NCBI RefSeq assembly: GCF_030733845.1 | Contig: NZ_CP132311.1 | Location: 809,501-873,500, forward strand | Direction: 5' to 3' | DNA length: 64,000 nt | Source of the DNA: Shinella zoogloeoides | GTDB taxonomy: Bacteria > Pseudomonadota > Alphaproteobacteria > Rhizobiales > Rhizobiaceae | In this document: positions 1 through 7,942 of the stretch, piece by piece | Numbering within the stretch: position 1 is the stretch's first letter | How the letters are laid out: the number at the start of each line of letters is the position of its first letter | The notes under the pieces: generated by a model | The model's input: only the letters and a program-made list of their open reading frames with translations | Database searches by the model: none | Told to the model about the DNA's origin: nothing | Position numbers and translations under genes: made by a program

Positions 1-194
1 AACTGCTTTATGCCGATGAGGTCGATGAGGGAAAATCGCGCGGCCGGATCGTAATCGATGAAAAGGTCGAGATCGCTCGAAGCGAGGGCTTCGTCGCGCG
101 CCGTGGAGCCGAACAGATATAGCGCCGTGGCGCCCATGCCCTTGACGGCATCGGCGTGCTGGCGAAGTTTCCGGACGGCATCGATCCTGTTCAT
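1..194 (-). CDS. Nucleotidyltransferase, MNT/MntA type (3' part outside window)
   Basis: The first 64 codons are in the window; the C-terminal part lies beyond the left edge. The start is the ATG at 194-192. A GS-x10-DxD signature (GSTARDEALASSDLDLF) is visible, the hallmark of minimal nucleotidyltransferases. In this family such proteins often act as MntA antitoxins that AMPylate a neighbouring HEPN (HepT) RNase toxin. A HepT partner would be expected downstream, outside the window, so the antitoxin role is inference only. It could also be a stand-alone nucleotidyltransferase. Confidence 0.8.
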   Translation of the reverse strand, partial: MNRIDAVRKLRQHADAVKGMGATALYLFGSTARDEALASSDLDLFIDYDPAARFSLIDLIGIKQ

Positions 195-300
195 GGCGAT
201 ATCCTACAGCATCCGGCATCATCCATCCATATCCCACCGTCCGACGCGCTGACTGCCGCCGCCAGCTCGTCTCCATCCTCGAACGGCGCCGCAGAGCCGT

Positions 301-329
301 TTGACAGGTGCCGTGCCAGCGCCTAGAAA
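301..329 (+). promoter_or_regulatory. Sigma-70-type promoter for the crcB operon
   Basis: TTGACA (301-306) and TAGAAA (324-329) are separated by 17 bases and lie just before the fluoride riboswitch. Transcription would start near 336, placing the whole aptamer in the 5' leader. Confidence 0.6.
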
Positions 330-342
330 TCCACCGTGGGAT

Positions 343-391
343 GGGGATGGAGCTCCCCGACAACTGCCGTTCACCGGCTGATAGCTCCTGC
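343..391 (+). ncRNA. Fluoride riboswitch aptamer (crcB motif)
   Basis: The segment fits the known fluoride aptamer. P1 is GGGG (343-346) paired with CCCC (355-358). P2 is GCCG (366-369) paired with CGGC (375-378). The pseudoknot is GGAGCT (349-354) paired with AGCTCC (383-388). The conserved strings GGGGATGG, AACTGCC and GGCTGATAGCTCCTG are present in the right order. An intrinsic terminator follows about 45 bases downstream and the next gene is crcB/fluC, which matches the known transcriptional mode: fluoride binding prevents termination. Confidence 0.92.
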
Positions 392-435
392 CAGACCGGC
401 CAGCGATGGCCGTCGACGGCGGGAGCGTGTTTGGC

Positions 436-457
436 GACCGCCCGAGGGCGGTTTTTT
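436..457 (+). terminator. Riboswitch-controlled intrinsic terminator
   Basis: A perfect GC stem (ACCGCCC, loop GA, GGGCGGT) is followed at once by a run of six T. It lies between the fluoride aptamer and the crcB start, the position expected for the expression platform. Confidence 0.85.
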
Positions 458-498
458 GTTGTCCGGAAACCGGAACGCTGAACTTGAGGGCAACAGAC

Positions 499-888
499 AT
501 GAACTATCTGATCGTCTTTCTCGGTGCGGGCGTCGGCGGGGCCGGCCGGCATGGGGTGAACGTGCTGGCGGCGCGCCTGTTCGGCACGGCTTTTCCCGCC
601 GGAACGCTCGTCGTCAACGTGCTCGGCTGCCTGCTGATGGGGCTGATCGCCGGCTTCTTCGCCTTTCGCGGGCACCTGCCGCAGGAGGCGCGGCTTTTCC
701 TGGCGACCGGCATTCTCGGCGGCTTCACCACCTTTTCCGCCTTCTCGCTCGATGCGGCGCTGCTCTGGGAGCGCGGCGAGGCGGGGCTGGCGGCGCTTTA
801 TGTCGGGGCGTCCGTGATCTTGTCGCTCCTCGCCGTGGCGGCCGGGCTGACGCTGTCGCGCCTGATGCTCGCGGGAGGTGCAGCGTGA
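499..888 (+). CDS. crcB: Fluoride channel FluC/CrcB
   Basis: This 129-residue membrane protein exports fluoride as a dual-topology dimer in the inner membrane. Family marks are the N-terminal GAGVGGAGRHG segment, the VNVLGC segment in the second helix (the conserved asparagine that contacts fluoride) and GGFTTFSAFS (the phenylalanine-box region). Four hydrophobic segments are present, as usual. The ATG at 499 follows GAGGGCAACAG. The fluoride riboswitch and terminator directly upstream support the call independently. The stop overlaps the GTG start of the next gene, so the two are translated together. Confidence 0.95.
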   Translation: MNYLIVFLGAGVGGAGRHGVNVLAARLFGTAFPAGTLVVNVLGCLLMGLIAGFFAFRGHLPQEARLFLATGILGGFTTFSAFSLDAALLWERGEAGLAALYVGASVILSLLAVAAGLTLSRLMLAGGAA

Positions 889-1322
889 AGGCGCTCCTGA
901 CCTCCTGGCAGGCCTGGGCGCTCGGCTCGGCCATCTTCGCCGCGCTCACCGCGATCTTCGCCAAGATCGGCATCACCGGCGTCAATTCCGACTTCGCGAC
1001 CTTCGTGCGCACCGTCGTCATCCTTCTCGTCATCGCCCTCATGCTGACGCTTGCCGGCAATTGGCAGGCGCCCGGTTCCGTGCCGGCGAAGAGCTGGATC
1101 TTCCTCGTTCTGTCGGGTCTGGCGACCGGCGCGTCCTGGCTCTGCTATTTCCGCGCCCTGCAGATCGGCAAGGCCTCGCAGGTCGCGCCCGTCGACAAGC
1201 TGAGCGTCGTGTTCGTCGCGGTCTTCGCCGTGCTCGTGCTCGGCGAGCAGCTTTCGGCCGCCCATTGGATCGCGGTTTTAATGATCGGCGGCGGCGCCTT
1301 GCTGCTGGCGCTTCCCATATGA
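885..1322 (+). CDS. Half-size EamA/DMT family permease
   Basis: This protein of 145 residues has about five hydrophobic segments and matches a single EamA repeat, where typical drug/metabolite transporters carry two. It probably works as an oligomer. The start is a GTG at 885 preceded by GGGAGG and overlapping the crcB stop by three bases, so it is co-transcribed and coupled to crcB under the fluoride riboswitch. The substrate is unknown; the context suggests a role in fluoride or related stress, which is inference. No ATG gives a better start. Confidence 0.85.
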   Translation: MKALLTSWQAWALGSAIFAALTAIFAKIGITGVNSDFATFVRTVVILLVIALMLTLAGNWQAPGSVPAKSWIFLVLSGLATGASWLCYFRALQIGKASQVAPVDKLSVVFVAVFAVLVLGEQLSAAHWIAVLMIGGGALLLALPI

Positions 1323-1356
1323 GCGAAATCTTTTTCAACTCCTTGTAGTTGTTACG

Positions 1357-1374
1357 GTTTCATGAAATTGTCAT
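1357..1374 (+). promoter_or_regulatory. Possible Pho box (PhoB site)
   Basis: GTTTCAT and TTGTCAT are spaced by four bases, resembling the rhizobial PhoB site CTGTCAT-N4-CTGTCAT (5/7 and 6/7 matches). The site lies about 70 bases before the EAL-CBS-GGDEF gene at 1446 and overlaps a plausible -10 region (CATACT). The match is imperfect and based only on the pattern. Confidence 0.35.
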
Positions 1375-1445
1375 ACTAGGGAAACCGTTTCTTCAGGGAT
1401 CGGGGTGGACACTTCGCGGCAACTGTCCACGCCCCGGAGCCTCAA

Positions 1446-3260
1446 ATGTCCGCCGCCGAATTGCTTGCCCTCAGACGTTTCGGCGACGGCGAGATCGTCA
1501 CCCTCGCCAAGCTGGTCATCGAGACGGCCTTCCAGCCGATCGTGGAGGCGGCGACCGGCGCGGTGTTCGGCTACGAGTCGCTGATGCGTGGCTTCGATCG
1601 GCTCGGCTTCCGCTCGCCGCTCGATCTCATCGACAGGGCGCACGAGGCCGGCCAGCTCCTGGCGCTGGAGCACATGGTCAACAGCCGCGCCATCGCCGCC
1701 TTCGCGGCCCTGCCGGATTTCCGCTCGCGCACGCTTTTCGTCAATCTCGATTCGCGCCTCGTGCCCGATGGCGCCGATCTCGTCGAGCGGCTGGCGGGGC
1801 ACCTTGCCCGCGCCGGCATCCCGGCCTCCTCGATCTGCTTCGAGATTTCCGAGCGCTTCGACAACGATACGCTGCCCGACTTCGCCGCGCTGGTGCGCAA
1901 GCTGCGCCTTGCCGGCTTCAAGCTCGCGATCGACGATTTCGGCGTCGGCCACAACGGCCTGAAACTGCTGTGCGACCACCCGGTCGATTATCTCAAGATC
2001 GACCGCCACTTCATCTCCGGCATGGAGGCGGACGCCCGCAAGCGCCATCTGGTGCGCAACACGGTCAACGCCGCCCATGTGCTCGGCATCCGCGTCATCG
2101 CTGAGGGCGTCGAGAACGAGGCGGAGTTCATCGCCTGCCGCGAGGCGGGCTGCGATCTCGTGCAGGGCTGGTTCGTCTCCCGCCCGGTCACGGATTTCTC
2201 CGCGCTGAGCCCGGTCTATGCACAGGTCGCCCGCGCCGGCGGCACGCGCCGCTCATCGCAGACCCTCGACAGCATCCTCATCCGCCGCGAGATCGAGCAG
2301 GTCGCGGTGCTGCGCGAGAACGAGAGCCTGGAATCGGTCTTCGAGTTCTTCCGCCGCGATCCCAAGCGCACCTTCTTCCCGGTGCTCAACGCCAATGACG
2401 AACCGCGCGGCATCCTGCACGAATATCATGTGAAGGAACTGAGCTATCACCCGTTCGGCCGCGATCTGCTGAAGAACAAGCTCTACCAGAAGAGCCTGTC
2501 GCACTTCGTCACCACCGCGCCGATCGCCGATCTCGACACGCCGGCCGAACAGCTCCTCGACGTCTTCACCGGCATGGGCGGCAACGAATGCGTGATCCTG
2601 ACGGAGAACCTGCGCTATGCCGGCATCCTGTCCGCCTCCTCGCTGCTGAAGATCATCAACGAGAAGCGGCTGAAGACGGCGGAGGACCAGAACCCGCTGA
2701 CCGGCCTTCCCGGCAACCGCTCGATCCGCGACTACCTGCAGGACAAGGCGCTCGACGGCGACCAGCTCCGGTGCCTGTGCTATTTCGACTTCGACAATTT
2801 CAAGCCGTTCAACGATCACTACGGCTTCCACAAGGGCGATCTCGCCCTCTCACTGTTCGCTTCGCTGATGCGCCGCGAATTCATCGGCGAGGACATGTTC
2901 ATCGGCCATGTCGGCGGCGACGATTTCTTCGCCGGCGTTTCCGGCCGGCCGGTGGAGGCGGTGCGGGAGATCCTGGAACGCCTGCTGGCCGATTTCAGCC
3001 GCGAGGTGCGCTCGCTCTATTCGCCGGAGGACCGGCTGGCGGGCGAGATCCGCGGCCGCGACCGCGCCGGCCATGCGACGAGCTTTCCATTGATGCGCTG
3101 CTCGGCCGTGGTGCTGGTCGTGCCGGAGGGCGAGGTGATCGGCGAGGCCGGGCAGATCAGCAGCCGGATCGCCGCCCTGAAGGCGGACGCCAAGGGCAGC
3201 GACGGCGGGCTTGTCCTGTCCTCGGCATCGTCGGGCGTGCAGCAGGGGACGGCGCACTGA
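1446..3260 (+). CDS. EAL-CBS-GGDEF protein (c-di-GMP turnover)
   Basis: This is a 604-residue soluble protein. An EAL domain (about 15-250) comes first. It carries ESL in place of EAL, the asparagine in FVNLDSR, FEISER, the IDDFG acid pair, LKIDRHFI and AEGVEN, so the phosphodiesterase site looks complete. A CBS-pair region (about 275-405) follows, a likely nucleotide-sensing module. The C-terminal GGDEF domain (about 415-585) has LTGLPGN and FDFDNFKPFNDHYG but reads GGDDF near residue 489 and may be degenerate. I infer net phosphodiesterase activity under CBS ligand control. The ATG is preceded by CGGAG. No membrane segment is visible. Confidence 0.9.
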   Translation: MSAAELLALRRFGDGEIVTLAKLVIETAFQPIVEAATGAVFGYESLMRGFDRLGFRSPLDLIDRAHEAGQLLALEHMVNSRAIAAFAALPDFRSRTLFVNLDSRLVPDGADLVERLAGHLARAGIPASSICFEISERFDNDTLPDFAALVRKLRLAGFKLAIDDFGVGHNGLKLLCDHPVDYLKIDRHFISGMEADARKRHLVRNTVNAAHVLGIRVIAEGVENEAEFIACREAGCDLVQGWFVSRPVTDFSALSPVYAQVARAGGTRRSSQTLDSILIRREIEQVAVLRENESLESVFEFFRRDPKRTFFPVLNANDEPRGILHEYHVKELSYHPFGRDLLKNKLYQKSLSHFVTTAPIADLDTPAEQLLDVFTGMGGNECVILTENLRYAGILSASSLLKIINEKRLKTAEDQNPLTGLPGNRSIRDYLQDKALDGDQLRCLCYFDFDNFKPFNDHYGFHKGDLALSLFASLMRREFIGEDMFIGHVGGDDFFAGVSGRPVEAVREILERLLADFSREVRSLYSPEDRLAGEIRGRDRAGHATSFPLMRCSAVVLVVPEGEVIGEAGQISSRIAALKADAKGSDGGLVLSSASSGVQQGTAH

Positions 3261-3492
3261 ACGGATCGGTCGACTTTCCGCCCCTCTTCGTGACAGGCCC
3301 GGAAAAATCCATTTTCAGGCCGGCCTGATCCAATTCCTGCAGGCCACTGGTATTGCAGCGCTTTTGGCTGAATAAAGCGGTTTCCCCGGCTATTGCACCG
3401 GTTCAAGGGACGGCCGGAAGCGATTCAAAAGATTCGCGCTTTCGGCTAGAGTCGGGTCAAAGCCATGCATCGAACACGCGGGGAGCCAAGCC

Positions 3493-4494
3493 ATGCCAGT
3501 GCCATCGTCCATGTCCTATGTCGGGCTCACCGAACACGGCGGCCCGCACAATCTGGTGGTGATGGAAGAGCACACGCCGCATCCGGCAAGCGGCGAGATC
3601 CTCGTGCGCGTCGCGGCGGCGGGCATCAACCGGCCGGACGTGCTGCAGCGCAAGGGCGACTACCCGCCGCCGCCCGATGCCAGCCCCATCCTCGGCCTGG
3701 AGATCGCCGGCGAGGTCGTGGCGCTCGGCGAGGGCGTCACCGCCTATAGGGTGGGAGATCAGGTCTGCGCGCTCGCCAATGGCGGCGGCTATGCGCAGTA
3801 TTGCGCGGTGCCGGCGACCCAGGCGCTGCCCTTCCCGAGCGGCTACGACGCGGTGAAGGCGGCGGCGCTGCCGGAAACCTTCTTCACCGTCTGGGCCAAC
3901 CTCTTCATGATGGCGGGCCTGAAGCCGGGCGAAAGCGTGCTTGTCCACGGCGGATCGAGCGGCATCGGCACGACGGCGATTCAGCTTGCCGCCGCCTTCG
4001 GCGCGCGCGTCTTCACGACGGCCGGAACGGCGGAGAAGTGCGAGGCCTGCCTTTCCCTCGGCGCCAGCCGCGCCATCAACTACCGCAGCGAGGACTTCTG
4101 CGCCGTCATCGCCGAGGAGACCGGCAAGGCTGGCGTCGACGTCATCCTCGACATGATCGGCGCGGCCTATTTCGAGCGGAACCTGAAATCGCTTTCCCGC
4201 GACGGGCGTCTGTCGATCATCGCCTTCCTTGGCGGCGCCTTCGCGGAGAAGATCAACCTGGCGCCCATCCTGCAAAAGCGCCTGCACCTGATGGGGTCGG
4301 CCATGCGCCCGCGCACCGCGTCCGAAAAGCAGGCGATCCGCGACGAGCTCCTGGAAAAGGTCTGGCCGCTGCTGGCGGAGGGGCGCATCGCGCCGGTCAT
4401 CCACGCCGTCATGCCCTATACGCAGGCCGCCGCCGGCCACCGCATGATGGAGCATGGCGACCATATCGGGAAGATCGTGCTGACCTTCGATTGA
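3493..4494 (+). CDS. NAD(P)H-quinone oxidoreductase, PIG3/zeta-crystallin family
   Basis: A 333-residue medium-chain reductase of the zinc-free quinone oxidoreductase type. It has the N-terminal GroES-like fold with [13 protein letters not shown], the cofactor-binding [16 protein letters not shown] (Rossmann fold, near 153-168) and the typical C-terminal [10 protein letters not shown] segment. It lacks the cysteine-rich zinc loop of alcohol dehydrogenases. The family reduces quinones with NADPH in the cytosol. The ATG at 3493 is preceded by GGGGAGCC. It appears monocistronic and is convergent with the diguanylate cyclase. Confidence 0.9.
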   Translation: MPVPSSMSYVGLTEHGGPHNLVVMEEHTPHPASGEILVRVAAAGINRPDVLQRKGDYPPPPDASPILGLEIAGEVVALGEGVTAYRVGDQVCALANGGGYAQYCAVPATQALPFPSGYDAVKAAALPETFFTVWANLFMMAGLKPGESVLVHGGSSGIGTTAIQLAAAFGARVFTTAGTAEKCEACLSLGASRAINYRSEDFCAVIAEETGKAGVDVILDMIGAAYFERNLKSLSRDGRLSIIAFLGGAFAEKINLAPILQKRLHLMGSAMRPRTASEKQAIRDELLEKVWPLLAEGRIAPVIHAVMPYTQAAAGHRMMEHGDHIGKIVLTFD

Positions 4495-4502
4495 GGCTCC
4501 CG

Positions 4503-4522
4503 CCCCTTGTAGGAACAAGGGG
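4503..4522. terminator. Hairpin between convergent genes
   Basis: A perfect 8-bp stem (CCCCTTGT, loop AGGA, ACAAGGGG) lies nine bases after the quinone reductase stop. There is no T run on the plus strand, so terminator activity is uncertain; it could also only stabilise the 3' end. Confidence 0.4.
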
Positions 4523-4568
4523 TTGAGGCCTGGCGATGAATCAGTTTCGCAAAATGCCCGGCGCGCGG

Positions 4569-5501
4569 TCAGTCCGCCTGCTCGATGCGGTCGCGGCCGA
4601 GGTGCTTTGCGCGGTAGAGCGCGCGGTCGGCCCGCTGGAAGAGGTCTTCCATTGCGTTGCCGCAATATTCCGCGACGCCGGCCGACATGGTGTAGGCGCA
4701 GCCGAGCCCGGCGGCGGTCTCCACGCGCGAAATGTGCTGGCGCAGCCGCTCGGCGGCGCTCGCCGCCTCGTTGATGCCGGTGCCGGGCATCAGCACCAGG
4801 AACTCTTCCCCGCCGATGCGCGCGAAGATATCGCTGCCGCGCAATTGCTGCCGGCCGGAGGCCGCGAAATGGCGCAGCACGTCGTCACCCTTGGCATGGC
4901 CGTAGCGGTCGTTGATCGCCTTGAAATGATCGAGGTCGACCAGCACCAGCGAAAGCTGCGTGCAGTCGTGGAAGGCGACCTGCATCTCCACGTCCAGCCG
5001 CTCCATCGCCGCGCGGCGGTTGAGCAGGCCCGTCAGCGGATCGGTATCGGCGGCAAGCTGGGCGGCATCGCGGGCAAGCTGCAGCACGCGCTCGTTGGAT
5101 TTCAGCAGGGTTATGTCGGTGAAGACGTGCCACAGCCAGTTGCCGGGCAGCAGCGTCTCGTTCACCAGGAACCAGCGGTCGTCGTGCATGTCGATTTCGA
5201 AGGTGCGCTGCGGGCTGCTGCGCCGTCTCGCCTGCGCCATCGCCAGGAAGTCCTCGATCGGCGCCGCCATCCTCGGTCCGACGCTCGCCGCATGGCAATG
5301 GCGCATGATGTCGGCGAAGGTCTGTGCGTCGGCCTGCACGTCGAACAGCGCCTTGAAGGCCGTGGAACCGTAGGAAAGCTCGTCGTCGGGCGAAAACAGC
5401 GCGAAGGCGACGCCGGAGGCGTCGAGCCCGGAAAGGATGAGGTCCGTGGTGACGCGGTCCCGGATGAGCGCGAGCGGCAGGATCGCGTCGACAGGCGCCA
5501 T
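4569..5501 (-). CDS. PAS-like sensor diguanylate cyclase
   Basis: About 310 residues. The N-terminal third is a PAS-like sensor (FALFSPDDELSYGSTAFKAL, then a WLWHVFTDITLLKSNE output strand typical of PAS/PAC). The C-terminal GGDEF domain has DPLTGLLNRRA, LVDLDHFKAINDRYGH and an intact GGEEF near residue 229. An RGSD five residues before it is a product-inhibition I-site. It should make c-di-GMP from GTP with feedback control. The start is uncertain: ATG at 5501 fits the domain boundary, while an in-frame ATG at 5579 would add 26 residues. No transmembrane segment is seen. Confidence 0.88.
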   Translation of the reverse strand: MAPVDAILPLALIRDRVTTDLILSGLDASGVAFALFSPDDELSYGSTAFKALFDVQADAQTFADIMRHCHAASVGPRMAAPIEDFLAMAQARRRSSPQRTFEIDMHDDRWFLVNETLLPGNWLWHVFTDITLLKSNERVLQLARDAAQLAADTDPLTGLLNRRAAMERLDVEMQVAFHDCTQLSLVLVDLDHFKAINDRYGHAKGDDVLRHFAASGRQQLRGSDIFARIGGEEFLVLMPGTGINEAASAAERLRQHISRVETAAGLGCAYTMSAGVAEYCGNAMEDLFQRADRALYRAKHLGRDRIEQAD

Positions 5502-5520
5502 GCCGCTTTCGTCCGACCAG

Positions 5521-5550
5521 CTATGACCGCCGTTTCGTCTCACCCGCCAT
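5521..5550 (-). other. Candidate nine-codon upstream ORF before the diguanylate cyclase
   Basis: On the minus strand GGAGGAAC precedes an ATG at 5550. This opens a short frame (MAGETKRRS, then TAG) that ends 20 bases before the ATG at 5501. It has a better ribosome binding site than the cyclase itself and may couple or control its translation. It lies within the alternative longer reading of the cyclase (from 5579), so it counts only if the ATG at 5501 is used. Confidence 0.25.
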
Positions 5551-5657
5551 GTTCCTCCACAGACAGAATCACCGGACATCGCGCCGACGATAGGTGTCCT
5601 TTGTGGCAGAAGGAGGCATGGTCGCAATCGAGACGGCCGGTTGCCGTTAACAGATCC

Positions 5658-7094
5658 TTAATCCGCCGGCGCCGCTTTTTCAGGGGGAAGCGTGACGGCG
5701 AGCAGGATCGCGAGCGCCGCCGGAAGGGCGAGAACGGCGTAGAGCCAGCGCGCCGCCGTCACGGCGCCCTCGGTGCCGCCCGGCTGCAAAAGACCGGTCG
5801 AATTGACGATGATGCCCGCAAGGGCCGCCCCGAAGGCCGCGCCCAGCGCCTGCATGGTGGTGATCGCCGCCGAGGCCTTGTCCGTCTCGCCTGATGGCGC
5901 CAGGTGCAGCACATGCGTGACGAGATGCGCCCAGCCCATGCCGATGCCGAAGCCCATCAGGAAGATGAAGACGGTGGCGAGCGTAAGAAGCATCAGGTCG
6001 CCGGCCGGATTGTGCCTTGCAAGCGTGAAGACGAGGAGGGCGGTCGCCAGGGCCTCCAGCGCCGCGCCGGCAATGATGACCCGGTTGGCGCGCCGCCCCT
6101 TGAGGCCGGCGGTTGAGAAGGCTGCCGCCGTCCAGCCGAGCGCCAGCAGCGCCACGAGATAGCCGGAGACGAGCGGCGTCACGCCATGCAGCACCTGCAG
6201 GAAATAGGGGATGTAGACATCCGAGCAGACGGTGACCAGCAGCATCAGCATGATGAGGTAGACGCGGGCGAGCGGCGAGGCGAGGCTGATCGTGCCGGCC
6301 GGCAGCAGCCGCGCCTCCGCCCGCCGCTCGATGGCGATGGTGACGACGACGCCGATGACGGCGGCGGCAGCCAGCGCCGCGCGCAGGGCCGGGGCCGTCA
6401 CCGAGCTTGCGAAGGAGAGCATGACGACGGCGGCGACGAGCAGCACGATCTGGACGAACGGCGTCTTCGTCGTCACCCGCTCGCCTTCGCCTGATGGCAG
6501 AAGCTTCGGCGCGGAGACGGCCATGAGGATGGAGAGCGGGATGAGCAACGCGAAGGCCTCGCGCCAGTCGCTGCCGGCCGCGAAGATGCCGCCGATCGTC
6601 GGCCCGAGGAAGGTGGCGATGCCCCAGGCCGCCGCATAGAGCGTCGAGGCCGTGCTCCACAGCGGCTGCGGATAGACGAAGCGGATGAAGGCATAGCCGA
6701 GCGCGACGAGGAAGCCCGCGCCGAGCCCCTGGATCGCCCGGCCGATGAGCACCGTCTCCATTGTCGGCGCGATGGCGCAGACGAGGCTGCCGATGCCGAA
6801 AAGCACTGCGCCGAAGACATAGCAGCGGTTGAGCGTCACGCCCTCCGGCCGCACGGCGACGAAGGTGGATCCGAGCACGGAGGCCGCGACATAGATCGTC
6901 GTCGCCCAGGCGAAGAGCGACAGGCCGCCGATGTCGCGCACGATCGAGGGCATCAGCGTCGCGGTGATGTAGGTCTCCACCGCATGCAGCATGATGCCGC
7001 CGCCGAGCATCAGCGTCCCGAACAGGTAGGCGCGGGAGAACAGGCTGGAAAGCCGCGGTGCGGCCTCCTTGGGGGTGATGACGCTCTCGGACAT
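5658..7094 (-). CDS. MFS transporter, drug:proton antiporter type
   Basis: A 478-residue inner-membrane protein with 12-14 hydrophobic segments. The N-terminal half resembles EmrB/QacA-type exporters (GGGIMLHAVETYITATLMPSI in helix 1 and IGRAIQGLGAGFLVALGY in the motif C region). The substrate is unknown. The start at 7094 (MSESV) is chosen because the upstream extension is low-complexity, non-membrane sequence. AAGG lies 13 bases before this ATG. The gene stands alone, between the diguanylate cyclase and a repeat. Confidence 0.87.
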   Translation of the reverse strand: MSESVITPKEAAPRLSSLFSRAYLFGTLMLGGGIMLHAVETYITATLMPSIVRDIGGLSLFAWATTIYVAASVLGSTFVAVRPEGVTLNRCYVFGAVLFGIGSLVCAIAPTMETVLIGRAIQGLGAGFLVALGYAFIRFVYPQPLWSTASTLYAAAWGIATFLGPTIGGIFAAGSDWREAFALLIPLSILMAVSAPKLLPSGEGERVTTKTPFVQIVLLVAAVVMLSFASSVTAPALRAALAAAAVIGVVVTIAIERRAEARLLPAGTISLASPLARVYLIMLMLLVTVCSDVYIPYFLQVLHGVTPLVSGYLVALLALGWTAAAFSTAGLKGRRANRVIIAGAALEALATALLVFTLARHNPAGDLMLLTLATVFIFLMGFGIGMGWAHLVTHVLHLAPSGETDKASAAITTMQALGAAFGAALAGIIVNSTGLLQPGGTEGAVTAARWLYAVLALPAALAILLAVTLPPEKAAPAD

Positions 7095-7245
7095 GGAAAT
7101 CGGCCTTGATATGCAAAAAATATGGGCAACAGACGTCGCACGGCACTGGAACGACTGCAAGCCATGACTTTTCGCGAGGTTCGAAGGAGTGGAAGATCGT
7201 TGATGGACAGGGCCTTGGGCCCGAACAAAGGTGTGGCGGCGCAAT

Positions 7246-7362
7246 CCCCCTCATCCGACCCTTCGGGCCACCTTCTCCCCCGAGGGAGAAGGGGACGACC
7301 GCGGGCGCCGCATTTCCCTTCTCCCCTCGGGGGAGAAGGTGCCGGCAGGCGGATGAGGGGGG
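7246..7362. repeat. RptB palindromic repeat, copy 1
   Basis: Two inverted arms face each other: CCCCTCATCCGACCCTTCGG then CCACCTTCTCCCC on the left, and GGGGAGAAGGTGCCGGCAGG then CGGATGAGGGGG on the right. Each arm carries its own small hairpin (CTTCTCCCCCGAGGGAGAAG). It fills most of the gap 7095-7375; nothing else is seen there. Confidence 0.85.
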
Positions 7363-7375
7363 TGCCACCCCAGCC

Positions 7376-7834
7376 TTACGGGGTCCATTCCCCCGCAACC
7401 TGCCGGGTCGCGACGTTGAAGCGGTTCCAGACGTTAATGGCCGCGATCTCCACGACGAGGGCGGCGAGCGCCTTTTCGTCATAGTGGCGGGCCGCCTCGT
7501 TCCAGATCGCGTCCGGAACCGGCTCCTCGCGGTCGGCGATGCGCGTCAGCGCTTCGGTCAGCGCCAGCGCGGCGCGCTCCGCATCGGTGTAGAACGGCGC
7601 CTCGCGCCAGGCGGCGACGGAGAGGATGCGCCGGTCGGTCTCGCCGGCCTTCTTCATGATGCGCGGGTGAAGGTCGACGCAGAAGCCGCAGCCGTTGATC
7701 TGGCTTGCGCGAAGATGCACGAGATGGGCGGTCTTTTCCGGCAGCTCCGTCTTCTGCGCGGCGCCCTGGAGCGCCCGCATGGCGGCCATGACATCGGGGA
7801 GGACGGCGACGATATTGTTCATACGGGATTGCAT
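7376..7834 (-). CDS. Carboxymuconolactone decarboxylase/AhpD-like protein
   Basis: A 152-residue protein of the AhpD-like superfamily. The redox motif CGFC with a following histidine (INGCGFCVDLH, cysteines near 49 and 52) is the peroxidase-type signature, so it is probably a thiol-dependent alkylhydroperoxidase, not a decarboxylase. The start is ATG at 7834, preceded by AAGGAGCC; the in-frame ATG four codons later (7822) is less well placed. It is divergent from an ECF41 sigma factor, whose group is known to pair with such proteins, so it is the likely target. Confidence 0.9.
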   Translation of the reverse strand: MQSRMNNIVAVLPDVMAAMRALQGAAQKTELPEKTAHLVHLRASQINGCGFCVDLHPRIMKKAGETDRRILSVAAWREAPFYTDAERAALALTEALTRIADREEPVPDAIWNEAARHYDEKALAALVVEIAAINVWNRFNVATRQVAGEWTP

Positions 7835-7879
7835 TTTTTGGCTCCTTGCCTTGATTTTCGCTTCGACGCTTGCGAGCCC

Positions 7880-7906
7880 TGTCACACCGGTGCGGCTTCG
7901 TTCGTC
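7880..7906 (+). promoter_or_regulatory. ECF41-type promoter
   Basis: TGTCACA (7880-7886) and CGTC (7903-7906) are 16 bases apart. This matches the reported ECF41 promoter consensus (TGTCACA as -35, CGTC as -10), and it faces the sigma gene at 7943, suggesting autoregulation. The gap is shared with the divergent AhpD-like gene. Confidence 0.7.
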
Positions 7907-7942
7907 ATGGCCTTGACGCCGCTGGACGAAGGAGTGTGACCG

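Noticed and set aside
336..1322. A long plus-strand frame fused to the EamA permease
   Set aside because: Its first half is the shadow of the riboswitch and crcB. The GTG at 885 with GGGAGG is the supported start.
4536..5894. A 452-codon plus-strand frame
   Set aside because: It runs antisense to the diguanylate cyclase and the MFS end; the minus-strand frames have intact GGEEF and transporter motifs.
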